A stretch of 64,000 bases of DNA from Polaribacter haliotis (lineage in GTDB: Bacteria > Bacteroidota > Bacteroidia > Flavobacteriales > Flavobacteriaceae). The notes under the pieces are model-generated. The model saw only the letters and a list, made by a program, of their open reading frames with translations. It was not told the DNA's origin and did not search any database. The stretch lies in contig NZ_CP061813.1 of the NCBI RefSeq assembly GCF_014784055.1, forward strand, positions 955,501 to 1,019,500, read 5' to 3'. Both the position numbers and the translations under genes were made by a program. Of the stretch, positions 56,569 through 64,000 are shown piece by piece; positions within the stretch are counted from its first letter, which is position 1; each line of letters begins with the position of its first letter.

Positions 56569-58092
56569 CTAAACATTCAACAAAACCTTCTCCACAAACT
56601 CAACTGCAGTGTAAGGTTTAGAAATAACATCTACAAAACCAATTTTTTTATATCGTTCAATATCTTCTATGGTGGTATTTGCAGTTAAAGATAAAAATGG
56701 AATTTCTTTATTCGATTTATGGAAATCGTTTTTCTGTTGTACCAATTGTTCACCAGTAATATTTGGCATATGAATATCTAATAAAACTAAGTCGAAAATA
56801 CTTTTTTTCAAGACATTTAAAGCTTCTAAACCATCTTTAACTTGTGTTAACACTACTTTCTCTTTTTTAAGAATATGTGCAACAATCGTCTGGTTTAAAG
56901 CATCATCGTCTGCAACTAAAATTCTTTTTCCTTCTAACGTTTTATTTGTTGATTTTTCCTCAACTTTAAGTTCTTTAATTTCTGAAGTTTTTACTTTCGA
57001 AAAAGGAATTTCTGTAATAAAAACGGTTCCTATATTCAATTTGCTTTCAACAGTAATTTTACCATTCATAGCATTTAAGAGATGCTTTACAATAGATAAA
57101 CCCAATCCTGCTCCACCAAAAACTCTGTTGTCGCTTTTTTTGTTTTGTTGGTATTCATCAAAAATTTTAGAGGCTTGCAAGTTGGTCATTCCTCTTCCAG
57201 AATCCGAAACTAAAAAGGCAATTTTCACAGCATTCTCATCTTCTGAAACCTTTTTTACATCAACAGATATTTTTCCTTTTTGAGTGAATTTTATAGCGTT
57301 CGATAATAAGTTCGATAATATTTGGTTGATTCTTACGTGATCACCTAAAACTAAATCTGGAATATTATTTTCGGCATTAAAAAATAACTCTACTGCTTCA
57401 TTTTTATTTTGATAAGAATAATTTTCAACGCAATTTTCTGCTATTTCTTTAATATTTATTGGCGTATTTACCAATTCTAACTTTCCTGCTTCAATTCTCG
57501 ATAAATCTAAAATATCGTTTACAATCACTTTTAAATTATTTCCTGATATGGATAATAATTTAGAATATTTACGAACATTTTCGTTAATTTCTTCTTCGGA
57601 AATCATTTCAGAATACCCCAAAATTACATTTAACGGATTTCGAATTTCGTGGCTCATCATTGCTAAAAAACGAGACTTTTCTTCATTTGCTTTATCGGCA
57701 ATTTCTCGTAATTTTTTTAATTCTTCATTCTTCTCTGCCAATTCTCTTTTGATAAAGAAAATATCGTTTCTATTTTGGTTTAACTGATCTACTATTTTAT
57801 AAACATTGGTTCTATTGTGAATAAGCACCGAAATTTCATCAGTATACTTAAACAATTCAATATCTACATTGTATTCTTTAGCATCAGAAATAATAACCAT
57901 TCCTTCTAAAGTAAAAGGTTCAGAAATTGTTAAAGCCTCCAATGTTCCTTCTAAAAAAGGGCAATTTATGTAAATTGAATCTTGAAGTTGAAAAGTAGTA
58001 TTTGCAAATTTACCAGCAACTATGTTTTTAATAACTCCAGAAAAACTGGTAGTTAATTGTAGGAAAACATCTTCTATTTTTGCAGGTATCAA
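56569..58092 (-). CDS. Hybrid sensor histidine kinase/response regulator of the GTPase operon
   Basis: 507 residues from a TTG start; no membrane helix, so cytoplasmic. Residues ~1-105 form a beta-rich, PAS-like sensor without a clear ligand motif, and a coiled coil follows (~110-140). HisKA has His148 in MMSHEIRNPLN, and the HATPase has N, G1 and G2 boxes (LLSNAIKFT, DSGRGM, GAGLGLSIV). The C-terminal receiver (~385-507) keeps Asp439 in LLDIHMPN and the Lys of SKPY. Phosphotransfer could end in its own receiver or go on to an Hpt protein. It is the last gene of the four-gene operon, six bases after the GTPase gene. Confidence 0.9.
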   Translation of the reverse strand: MIPAKIEDVFLQLTTSFSGVIKNIVAGKFANTTFQLQDSIYINCPFLEGTLEALTISEPFTLEGMVIISDAKEYNVDIELFKYTDEISVLIHNRTNVYKIVDQLNQNRNDIFFIKRELAEKNEELKKLREIADKANEEKSRFLAMMSHEIRNPLNVILGYSEMISEEEINENVRKYSKLLSISGNNLKVIVNDILDLSRIEAGKLELVNTPINIKEIAENCVENYSYQNKNEAVELFFNAENNIPDLVLGDHVRINQILSNLLSNAIKFTQKGKISVDVKKVSEDENAVKIAFLVSDSGRGMTNLQASKIFDEYQQNKKSDNRVFGGAGLGLSIVKHLLNAMNGKITVESKLNIGTVFITEIPFSKVKTSEIKELKVEEKSTNKTLEGKRILVADDDALNQTIVAHILKKEKVVLTQVKDGLEALNVLKKSIFDLVLLDIHMPNITGEQLVQQKNDFHKSNKEIPFLSLTANTTIEDIERYKKIGFVDVISKPYTAVEFVEKVLLNV

Positions 58093-58098
58093 ATGCTA

Positions 58099-58584
58099 TT
58101 ATTTTAGGGTTTGCGAGGTTAATTGTAAAAATGCGTCTTCTACATTATCGTCTTCTTTTGCACTGGTAATCAAGTCAATTTTCACAGAAACCGTATCTAT
58201 AACTGTTTCTAATTCTTCTTTAGAAAGCAAGTCTTTTTTGTTACCAACAATGGTAATATTTTGCAAACCAGAAAGTTCTTTAATACTCGCCAAATGTTTA
58301 TCTATGGACGAGTATGTTTCTTCTCTACTTACATCGAAAACAAACATGGCAGCGCTTGCGCCTAAAAAATAAGCTTTGGGTATTTTCTCATCTCCACTAG
58401 TTCCTGCTACATCCCAAATTAGTAATTTTATTTCTTGGTTTTCGTAGGCCACAACTTTAGAACTTACACGAACACCAATAGTACTTATATAGTCTTCCGA
58501 AAATTGATTGAGTACAAATCTTCGGATTAAGGAAGTTTTTCCAACTCCAAAATTACCAACTAATAACACTTTTTTCGCAATCAT
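58099..58584 (-). CDS. Rab/Ras-like small GTPase lacking the catalytic Gln
   Basis: 161 residues, exactly the G-domain. P-loop GNFGVGKTS (10-18), switch I YISTIGV with Thr35, DxxG as D58-V-A-G61, NKKD (115-118) and SAK (141-143). The switch I and the strand after it resemble eukaryotic Rab proteins. The residue after DxxG, Gln in Ras and Rab, is Thr62 here, so hydrolysis probably needs a partner. No C-terminal Cys for lipidation. Prokaryotic Ras-like GTPases of this type often pair with roadblock/longin proteins, as the upstream gene suggests. Confidence 0.9.
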   Translation of the reverse strand: MIAKKVLLVGNFGVGKTSLIRRFVLNQFSEDYISTIGVRVSSKVVAYENQEIKLLIWDVAGTSGDEKIPKAYFLGASAAMFVFDVSREETYSSIDKHLASIKELSGLQNITIVGNKKDLLSKEELETVIDTVSVKIDLITSAKEDDNVEDAFLQLTSQTLK

Positions 58585-58598
58585 TCTTAAAAGTTAAA

Positions 58599-59405
58599 TT
58601 AGTCTATTAAATGCCTGTCTATTAAAACATTTAGTTTTACTTCGTCCGATAAATATTCTCGATTTCTAAGGATAACTTCTGCCAAATTATTTACTTTATC
58701 TGCTATTTTATCTTTAAACTCTGCATTTGCCACACCAGAAGTTGCAATGGCAATGTAAATGGATTTAAAGTTTTTTATAGTCAATTGAAAATTATCGAAT
58801 TTAATATCTTCTAAATTTTGGTCTTCTTTAGAAAAAGCATCTTCAGCAAAAGCTTTAATGGCTGTTAACATGCCAGAAATCATATCTTTATCTGCGACAT
58901 TTCCTCTTGTATAACTTCCTGCTAAAAGTCCAGAATCTTTTTCTATAACAAAAACCTCTTCTATGAAAGGTTCAAATACCTGTTCTAAAACTACGCCTGC
59001 ATCGTAATTTTTTCCTTTAAAAAAACGGGCTATTACTTGTTGTACAGAAAATTTTTCTTTAATAGTTCTATTAATACTGTCAGATAATTTCGTGATTTCA
59101 CTCACAATAGCCTTCTTAACCAATTTACCCATAATTGGGTACAAGGCTTCTACAACTTCGTCTTGCGAATCTCTTATTTGAACTTTTATGGTTTCTGTAA
59201 TCGTTCCTCCAAAATATTTTGGGAAATTCTCACGAAGATCTTCAATTTTTTCATCAACTAAAGGTTCTACACGTTTAGAGAATTTTTCTTTTTGAATTAT
59301 CTCTTTACTAAGAGTTTCAAATTTTTCTCTATCATCTTCTAATAAAAGCTCTCTGAGTAACTCAAAACGATTGTCTTTTTTGTTATCTGCAGTTGTTTCT
59401 TTCAT
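58599..59405 (-). CDS. Longin/roadblock-like partner protein
   Basis: 268 residues, no membrane helix. Residues 1-~145 are helical and charged (LLLEDDREKFETLSKEIIQKEKF and on). Residues ~155-250 have the profilin-like longin/roadblock pattern: a strand EEVFVIEKDSGLLAGSY, a helix DKDMISGMLTAIKAFAEDAF, a beta pair IKFDNFQLTIKNFKSIYIAIATSG and a final helix. Such domains bind small GTPases as MglB-type GAPs or GEF subunits. The match is by eye, so the domain call is moderate. Its ATG directly follows the upstream stop (TAGATG), and its stop is 14 bases before the GTPase. Confidence 0.7.
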   Translation of the reverse strand: MKETTADNKKDNRFELLRELLLEDDREKFETLSKEIIQKEKFSKRVEPLVDEKIEDLRENFPKYFGGTITETIKVQIRDSQDEVVEALYPIMGKLVKKAIVSEITKLSDSINRTIKEKFSVQQVIARFFKGKNYDAGVVLEQVFEPFIEEVFVIEKDSGLLAGSYTRGNVADKDMISGMLTAIKAFAEDAFSKEDQNLEDIKFDNFQLTIKNFKSIYIAIATSGVANAEFKDKIADKVNNLAEVILRNREYLSDEVKLNVLIDRHLID

Positions 59406-59759
59406 CTATTCTTGCAACATTTGTGCAATTTTCTCTAAGGCTTTTCCTAACTTTCTTCTATCTGCTTTTTCATCGTCTAAATCTGCCAATCTTTTGTCTA
59501 AATCGTCATTTAAATCTTGGAACTTGTGCTCCATTAAACTTTCTAAATCTGCTAATTTATTTTCTAAATCGGTTACAGAATCTCCTAAGTTTTTTTGTGT
59601 TTGGTTTTGTAAAGCTTTACTTCTATCGTAAACATCTGCAAATTCTGTATTGTATTGCTGAATATTTTCTCCAAAAATAAGATCTCTTACAGCTGCAATT
59701 CTACTATCTACTTCTTGCACTGTCTCTGGAGCTTTGCTTTTTTCTGACTTTTTTTCCAT
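59406..59759 (-). CDS. Coiled-coil protein heading the GTPase operon
   Basis: 117 residues, highly charged. Residues ~50-110 show heptad-like spacing (LENKLADLESLMEHKFQDLNDDLDKRLADLDDEKADRRKLGKALEKIAQML), so a long coiled coil is expected. It starts MEKKSEKSKAPETVQEVD and has no hydrophobic segment. I do not recognise a family. Its position as first gene of the tight four-gene operon suggests a scaffold or dimerisation partner for the longin-like protein or GTPase. Confidence 0.7.
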   Translation of the reverse strand: MEKKSEKSKAPETVQEVDSRIAAVRDLIFGENIQQYNTEFADVYDRSKALQNQTQKNLGDSVTDLENKLADLESLMEHKFQDLNDDLDKRLADLDDEKADRRKLGKALEKIAQMLQE

Positions 59760-59785
59760 GTATTTTTAGTTGAATTATTTATTGG

Positions 59786-59836
59786 AATGTTGGGGAACAT
59801 TTTACAGCCTGTAATTAAATTACAAAAGCTGTAAAA
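59786..59836. promoter_or_regulatory. Palindrome and hairpin upstream of the GTPase operon
   Basis: Two adjoining inverted repeats 27-77 bases upstream of the operon start. AATGTT-GGGG-AACATT (59786-59801) is a perfect operator-like palindrome. TTTTACAGC (59800-59808) pairs with GCTGTAAAA (59828-59836) around inner TGTAATT/AATTACA. The second is not followed by a T run on the reverse strand, so it is unlikely to be a simple terminator of the MBL gene. Confidence 0.5.
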
Positions 59837-59869
59837 ACAAATATACATTAAAATATAATTACTATAAAT

Positions 59870-60652
59870 CTAAGTTTCAATTTTTAAGCCATCGAAAGCC
59901 AGAAATACGTTTTTTGGTAATTTTTTAGAAACTTCGTTATGGAAACCTAATTTATGACTAATATGTGTAAAATAAGTTCTTTTTGGCTGTAATTCTTCTA
60001 CCAATTCCAAAGCTTCTTCTAAATTAAAATGGGTTGGATGTGCTTCAAGCCTTAATGCATTTACAATTAAAACATCTAAATTTTTAAGCTTTTCTTTTTC
60101 GGTTTCTGAAATGTATTTTACATCTGTTAAATAGGCTAATTGCTGAAAACGATATCCTAAAATGGGTAATTTTCCATGTAAAATTTGAATGGGTTGCACT
60201 TCTAAATTATTCAAAATAAAAAATTTTTTATCCACAATAAAAGGCGAAACACTTGGTGCTCCTGGATACCTGTTTTCTATCGAAAAAATATATTGAAAAC
60301 GTTGTTCTAAGCTATCTAAAGTTAGTTGATTCAAATAAATAGGCATCTCTCCTATTTGATAACAAAAAGGACGTAAATCGTCTAACCCAGCTGTATGATC
60401 TGCATGTTCGTGAGTAAATAAAACACCTTTGATGCATTGTATATTTTCACGTAACATTTGTTGGCGAAAATCAGGTCCACAATCAATTACGTAAGAAACA
60501 TCGTCCCAAGAAATTAATATGGAAGAACGTAAACGTTTATCTTTAAGATTGTTAGACAAACAAACTGGATCTTTACTGGCAATCATTGGAATACCTTGTG
60601 AAGTTCCTGTGCCTAAAAAAGTAACCTTTATTTGCTTTTTAATACTTTCCAT
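59870..60652 (-). CDS. MBL fold metallo-hydrolase (PhnP-like)
   Basis: 260 residues from the ATG at 60652 (MESIKKQIKVTFLGTGTSQGIP), chosen because an upstream Met at 60688 would lie in the promoter. The metal motif THEHADHTAGLDD, the later THISH, and the opening FLGTGTSQGIPM place it with PhnP/Rnase Z-like phosphodiesterases that cleave cyclic phosphate substrates. The in vivo substrate here is unknown. It diverges from the gene at 60732 and lies upstream of the GTPase operon on the same strand. Confidence 0.88.
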   Translation of the reverse strand: MESIKKQIKVTFLGTGTSQGIPMIASKDPVCLSNNLKDKRLRSSILISWDDVSYVIDCGPDFRQQMLRENIQCIKGVLFTHEHADHTAGLDDLRPFCYQIGEMPIYLNQLTLDSLEQRFQYIFSIENRYPGAPSVSPFIVDKKFFILNNLEVQPIQILHGKLPILGYRFQQLAYLTDVKYISETEKEKLKNLDVLIVNALRLEAHPTHFNLEEALELVEELQPKRTYFTHISHKLGFHNEVSKKLPKNVFLAFDGLKIET

Positions 60653-60657
60653 TTGAA

Positions 60658-60665
60658 CAAAAATA
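60658..60665 (-). promoter_or_regulatory. Candidate -7 element for the MBL gene
   Basis: Reverse strand TATTTTTG (60665-60658), six bases before the ATG at 60652. Transcription would begin at or next to the start codon. Confidence 0.4.
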
Positions 60666-60674
60666 AGATAAAAA

Positions 60675-60706
60675 TTGACTGATAACACACTAATTCACTA
60701 CATTTG
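60675..60706 (+). promoter_or_regulatory. Promoter of the conserved gene at 60732
   Basis: TTG (60675-60677), a 21-base spacer and TACATTTG (60699-60706), close to the Bacteroidota consensus, with a 5' leader of about 18 bases. Confidence 0.6.
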
Positions 60707-60731
60707 TTAACACGAAATTAAAAATAAATTT

Positions 60732-62180
60732 ATGGCAATTTCTTTAAAAGGAGATCAGGAAATAAGTAGTGTTCCAACTACAAAAAGCAAGGCACTAAGA
60801 ATAAACTTAAATAGCGATATTTATGGAACGTTTGCAGAAATTGGAGCTGGGCAAGAAACTGCTCGTAATTTCTTTAGATCTGGTGCAGCAAGTGGAACTA
60901 TTGCAAAAGCAATGAGTGCTTACGACAAAGATTTTTCTGATGCCATTTATGGAATGGAAGAAGATAAGCGTTATGTTACACAGCCACGTTTAAAGAAAAT
61001 GCTTCGCCATGAAATTGATTTAATTGAAGATCGATTAAGTAGAGAAAAACATCCTGATAAATTATTTTTTAGTTATGCAAATACAGTAACAACTATTGAT
61101 TTTGCAAGAAAATTTAAAGGTCATGGTTGGGTTGGAATTCGTTTTCAGCTAGATCCTTTAGAAGGCTACAACGAAATTATTTTACACTTACGTTTTAAAG
61201 AAACAGATGCTCGTTTGCAACAAGAAACTTTAGGTATTTTAGGTGTAAACCTATTATATGGTGCGTTTTATTTAAACGACAATCCAAAAGAATTGGTAAA
61301 ATCTTTTTATCATAATTTAACGAGCGACCAATTAGAAATTGACATGATTAATTTCTCTGGCCCACGTTTTATGTATGTAGACAATCGTTTAATGAGTTTG
61401 CAATTGCTTAAAAATGGTATGACAAACGCAGTAATGTTTGGCCCAGATGGAAATAATTTATTACCAGCACAAGTACTTTATAAAAAAAACATATTAGCTT
61501 TAAGAGGTAGTTTTAGACCTGTTACAAAAGTAAATATGGATATGTACGAAAATGCTAAAAAATTATTTTTAGAAGAAAATAAAGTTGAAGAATCTCGTAC
61601 ACAAGTTATTTTTGAAATTACCTTAAGTAATTTAACTGCAGAAGGTAAAATTAACGAACGAGATTTCTTAGATAGAGCAGAATTATTGTGTTCTCTTGGG
61701 CAAAATGTAATGATTACCAGTTTCCAACAATATTTTAAATTAGTGGAATACTTTAGTGAATTCACAAAAGAAAGAATGGCTTTGGCAATGGGTGTTCACA
61801 ACCTAATTCAAATTTTTGATGAAAAATACTATCGAAATTTAAGTGGTGGAATTTTAGAAGCTTTCGGAAAACTTTTCTACAGAGATTTAAAAGTATATAT
61901 GTACCCATATAAAGACAAAGCTTCTGGAGAATATATAAATAGCGATAATTTAAAAGTGCATCCAAGAATGAAAGAATTGTATAAATTCTTTAAAAACAAT
62001 GGAAAGCTGCTAGATATAAAAGATTTCGATCCAGAAATTTTGGAGATTTTCTCTAGAACCGTTTTAAAAATGATTATGGATGGAGAAAAAGGATGGGAAG
62101 AAATGTTACCAGAAGGAATTGACGAATTAATTAAACAAAAAAGATTATTTGGATATTCTCGTTCTAGAGTAAAAAAATAA
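60732..62180 (+). CDS. Conserved protein of unknown function (large soluble)
   Basis: 482 residues, no signal peptide and no membrane helix. The sequence begins MAISLKGDQEISSVPTTKSK and includes the distinct blocks YGTFAEIGAGQETARNFF, SAYDKDFSDAIYG and RYVTQPRLKKML. The middle looks alpha/beta (HGWVGIRFQLDP, ETLGILGVNLLYGAFYL), the end helical. I do not recognise a family with a known reaction. It looks well conserved in composition, and relatives probably carry mixed names, so a TonB-receptor or adenylyltransferase label should not be trusted without a profile match. Confidence 0.6.
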   Translation: MAISLKGDQEISSVPTTKSKALRINLNSDIYGTFAEIGAGQETARNFFRSGAASGTIAKAMSAYDKDFSDAIYGMEEDKRYVTQPRLKKMLRHEIDLIEDRLSREKHPDKLFFSYANTVTTIDFARKFKGHGWVGIRFQLDPLEGYNEIILHLRFKETDARLQQETLGILGVNLLYGAFYLNDNPKELVKSFYHNLTSDQLEIDMINFSGPRFMYVDNRLMSLQLLKNGMTNAVMFGPDGNNLLPAQVLYKKNILALRGSFRPVTKVNMDMYENAKKLFLEENKVEESRTQVIFEITLSNLTAEGKINERDFLDRAELLCSLGQNVMITSFQQYFKLVEYFSEFTKERMALAMGVHNLIQIFDEKYYRNLSGGILEAFGKLFYRDLKVYMYPYKDKASGEYINSDNLKVHPRMKELYKFFKNNGKLLDIKDFDPEILEIFSRTVLKMIMDGEKGWEEMLPEGIDELIKQKRLFGYSRSRVKK

Positions 62181-62238
62181 ATACCCTATTTATATTAAAC
62201 CTTTTCAAATATAAATTGTCCTATAAAAAAACCCAAGC

Positions 62239-62787
62239 TTGACAGACGAAATTGTTTTAGTAGAACAACTTAAAAATTCTCAAACGCGAGAAAAAGCGTT
62301 TAGAGAATTAATTTCGCTTTACAAAGAACGTTTGTATTGGCATATACGTAAAATTGTAATTTCGCACGACGATGCTGATGATGTATTGCAAAACACCTTC
62401 ATAAAAGTTTACAAAAATATCGATAAATTTAACCAAGAAAGTAAACTTTTTTCTTGGATGTATAGAATTGCCACAAACGAATCTATTACTTTCATAAACA
62501 AAAGAGCTAAAGAAAGAAACGTAGATATTTCTGAAATGCATGAGCAATTAGCTTCTACTTTAGAAAGCGATGTTTTCTTTTCTGGTGACGAAATACAACT
62601 TATTTTACAAAAAGCTATTGCAACACTTCCACAAAAACAGCAGTTGGTTTTTAATATGAAATATTTCGAGGAAATTAAATACGAAGAGATGTCTCGTATT
62701 TTAGAAACTTCTGTTGGAGCGTTAAAAGCATCTTATTTTCATGCAGTTAAAAAAATAGAAAGTTATATAAAAAATAAAACCGATTAA
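62239..62787 (+). CDS. ECF-type RNA polymerase sigma factor
   Basis: 182 residues from a TTG start (no earlier in-frame ATG). Region 2 is DADDVLQNTFIKVYKNIDKFNQESKLFSWMYRIATNESI, and region 4 is LPQKQQLVFNMKYFEEIKYEEMSRILETSVGALKASYFHAVKKI, with the helix-turn-helix intact. There is no region 3, so it is an ECF sigma factor. The next two genes encode a single-pass membrane protein and a Spy-like periplasmic protein, so the three form a regulatory module: sigma factor, membrane (anti-sigma?) and periplasmic sensor. Confidence 0.92.
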   Translation: MTDEIVLVEQLKNSQTREKAFRELISLYKERLYWHIRKIVISHDDADDVLQNTFIKVYKNIDKFNQESKLFSWMYRIATNESITFINKRAKERNVDISEMHEQLASTLESDVFFSGDEIQLILQKAIATLPQKQQLVFNMKYFEEIKYEEMSRILETSVGALKASYFHAVKKIESYIKNKTD

Positions 62788-62819
62788 ACCTTTTAATAAA
62801 ATTAAGGTCTAAGAGATAT

Positions 62820-63368
62820 ATGAAAGAAAACATTAAAAATAGCGAAGATTTTTTAAAATCGATTACTGGTAAAAATACTGGTTTTTCTGCTCCTTCAAAT
62901 TATTTTGAGAACGCAGAAGATCGTTTTTCTTCATTTATTTTTGAAGAATCTCTATCTAAAGAAAATGCATTTAAAATACCCGATAATTATTTTAATAAAT
63001 TAGAAGATAGCATTTTAAATACAGTAATTTTAGACAAAAAAGAACCAAAAGTAATTTCTTTAAAATCTAGAATATTAAAACTAATTCCTGTTGCAACTGC
63101 AGCATCTATTGCACTATTTATAGGACTTACTTATTTTAATAATTTAGACAATACAACAGAAATAAATTTTGATTCTGTTGCAGAAACTGACATTGAAAAT
63201 TGGATGATTGATAATTTTAACGAATTATCGAACGAAGATTTTGCTAGTGTATTAAATAGCAAAATAATAAATGAAAATGATTTTGCTTTTTCTAATATTA
63301 AAGACGACGCTATTGAAGATTACATTATATCTACAGAAAATACATCTATTTTAAACGAAATTGATTAA
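62820..63368 (+). CDS. Putative anti-sigma membrane protein
   Basis: 182 residues. The N-terminal ~90 residues are charged and cytoplasmic, with two copies of a short motif (FSAPSNYFENAEDRF and FKIPDNYFNKLEDSI). One hydrophobic segment (~91-107, IPVATAASIALFIGLTYF) would place the C-terminal ~70 acidic residues outside. No recognised domain such as ZAS. The topology and the gene order after an ECF sigma factor fit an anti-sigma factor, but this is inferred from context. Confidence 0.6.
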   Translation: MKENIKNSEDFLKSITGKNTGFSAPSNYFENAEDRFSSFIFEESLSKENAFKIPDNYFNKLEDSILNTVILDKKEPKVISLKSRILKLIPVATAASIALFIGLTYFNNLDNTTEINFDSVAETDIENWMIDNFNELSNEDFASVLNSKIINENDFAFSNIKDDAIEDYIISTENTSILNEID

Positions 63369-63371
63369 AAA

Positions 63372-63830
63372 ATGAAAAACAATATTTTAACTTTTACCCT
63401 TTTGTTTCTAACAATCTTCCAAGTATTTGGACAAGAAAAAAAAGAAAGCAGAGAAAAAATTAAGGCTTTAAAAGTATCTTATTTTACAGAAGAGTTACAA
63501 CTTTCGAGTACTGAGGCTCAAAAGTTTTGGCCTGTTTATAATGCGCACGAAGAAAAAATGGATAACTTAAGAAACCAATGGAGAGTAGATATTAGAAATA
63601 AGATTAAAGATGCTGGAAATCTAGAAGGCCTAACTGAAATTGAAGCTAAAAAACTAGTTTTAATGAATGAAGATCTTGGTAAAAAAATGATTTCAGAGAA
63701 AGAAGATTTTCTTAAAAAAGTATCGCAATTTCTTCCTTACAAAAAAATATTAAAATTGCATATTTCTGAAAGAGAATTTGGTAGAAAGTTAATGCGAAAG
63801 TATGGAAAAGACAAAAAGAAAAAAGAATAA
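63372..63830 (+). CDS. Spy/CpxP-like periplasmic protein
   Basis: 152 residues with a signal peptide ending FGQ. The mature protein is all helical and basic, with an LTxxQ-like region LQLSSTEAQKFWPVYNAHEEKM near residues 45-66, as in Spy/CpxP chaperone-type proteins that bind unfolded polypeptides. It starts three bases after the putative anti-sigma gene. It may sense envelope stress for the ECF system or be an effector. Confidence 0.72.
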   Translation: MKNNILTFTLLFLTIFQVFGQEKKESREKIKALKVSYFTEELQLSSTEAQKFWPVYNAHEEKMDNLRNQWRVDIRNKIKDAGNLEGLTEIEAKKLVLMNEDLGKKMISEKEDFLKKVSQFLPYKKILKLHISEREFGRKLMRKYGKDKKKKE

Positions 63831-63844
63831 ATTTTCTTAACTAT

Positions 63845-63873
63845 AAAAAAAGAGGCTTAAAGCCTCTTTTTTT
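63845..63873. terminator. Bidirectional terminator of the ECF module
   Basis: AAAAGAGGCT (63847-63856) pairs with AGCCTCTTTT (63860-63869) around TAA, with A and T tracts on both sides. It also ends the reverse-strand gene whose stop begins at 63876. Confidence 0.85.
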
Positions 63874-64000
63874 TTATCTCATTAATGTCATACAAACATA
63901 TAGTTCTGGTTTGTTTGCTGTAAATTGTTTTACCCAAATTGTTAATTCTTCAATTTCATATGGTAATAATCTGTTTAGGGCTTTTTCTAACTCTTTACAA
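63874..64000 (-). CDS. C-terminal end of an unidentified gene, cut by window edge
   Basis: 42 codons on the reverse strand ending in TAA inside the terminator's T tract (63874-63876). The residues end KPELYVCMTLMR and include LEKALNRLLPYEIEELTIWVKQF. They are coding-like but too few to name. The start lies beyond base 64000. Confidence 0.5.
   Translation of the reverse strand, partial: CKELEKALNRLLPYEIEELTIWVKQFTANKPELYVCMTLMR

Noticed and set aside
56569..58150. Shared FLQLT motif at the end of the GTPase and start of the kinase, suggesting a duplicated docking segment
   Set aside because: Only about five residues match exactly and the surrounding sequence differs; chance is likely.
59371..59680. 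Two forward-strand open frames opposite the coiled-coil and longin-like genes
   Set aside because: Low-complexity Ser/Lys/Leu products antisense to a real operon.
60732..62180. TonB-dependent receptor
   Set aside because: No signal peptide, plug or beta-barrel pattern is visible.

Overview
The window is AT-rich chromosomal DNA from a marine-type member of the Flavobacteriaceae (Bacteroidota), most like Polaribacter or a close relative. The evidence is two large secreted proteins with the type IX secretion (T9SS) type B sorting domain, promoters of the Bacteroidota form (TTTG, then TAnnTTTG), almost no Shine-Dalgarno sequences, several TTG starts, and typical family members such as DUF5916, DUF6702, the TIGR02757 family and BatA-like proteins. 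No rRNA, tRNA, CRISPR array, prophage or insertion sequence was seen. Gene density is high and most genes are core or near-core.

Layout. 0-3.6 kb: a truncated isochorismate synthase with a hotdog thioesterase (menaquinone side), a pRiA4b ORF-3-like protein and an ABC exporter pair. 3.7-9.3 kb: two tandem T9SS type B secreted proteins. 9.3-13.1 kb: uvrB, a small coiled-coil secreted protein and sucC. 13.3-18.3 kb: a frameshifted DUF5916 outer-membrane gene whose 3' end and terminator are duplicated, then a LolD-like ATPase, a lipoprotein and a CPBP protease. 18.4-25.5 kb: an ABC-F ATPase, a thioredoxin-fold lipoprotein, the cold-shock type helicase deaD, a small acidic protein and a MATE exporter. 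25.6-32.4 kb: a compact run tpx-dgkA-ftsK-lolA-lptF/G-ribB. 32.5-40.8 kb: pepE, three tandem carboxypeptidase-regulatory-like secreted proteins, a DUF6702 protein and two tandem M1 metallopeptidases. 40.9-48.1 kb: queD, idi, a cyclophilin lipoprotein, prfC, an outer-membrane protein built of three repeats, a cyclophilin-FKBP fusion and a TIGR02757 protein. 48.2-56.5 kb: an S10 peptidase, a BatA-like protein, a dihydroorotase-like protein, a small membrane protein, an esterase, rhlE and a serine hydrolase. 56.6-59.8 kb: a four-gene reverse-strand operon (coiled-coil protein, longin/roadblock-like protein, Rab-like small GTPase, hybrid histidine kinase). 59.9-64 kb: an MBL hydrolase, a conserved protein of unknown role, an ECF sigma / membrane protein / Spy-like protein module, and the end of one more gene.

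The most interesting system is the small-GTPase operon at 56.6-59.8 kb. It joins a eukaryote-like Rab-type G domain, lacking the usual catalytic Gln, to a likely longin/roadblock partner, a coiled-coil scaffold and a two-component kinase. Other points are two enzymes that lack canonical metal ligands (the GTP cyclohydrolase II half of RibB and the dihydroorotase-like protein), a one-base frameshift in a T run, the duplicated terminator, and several classes of short intergenic repeats (palindromes and 7-8 bp arrays). Everything here was read by eye; no database search was run.
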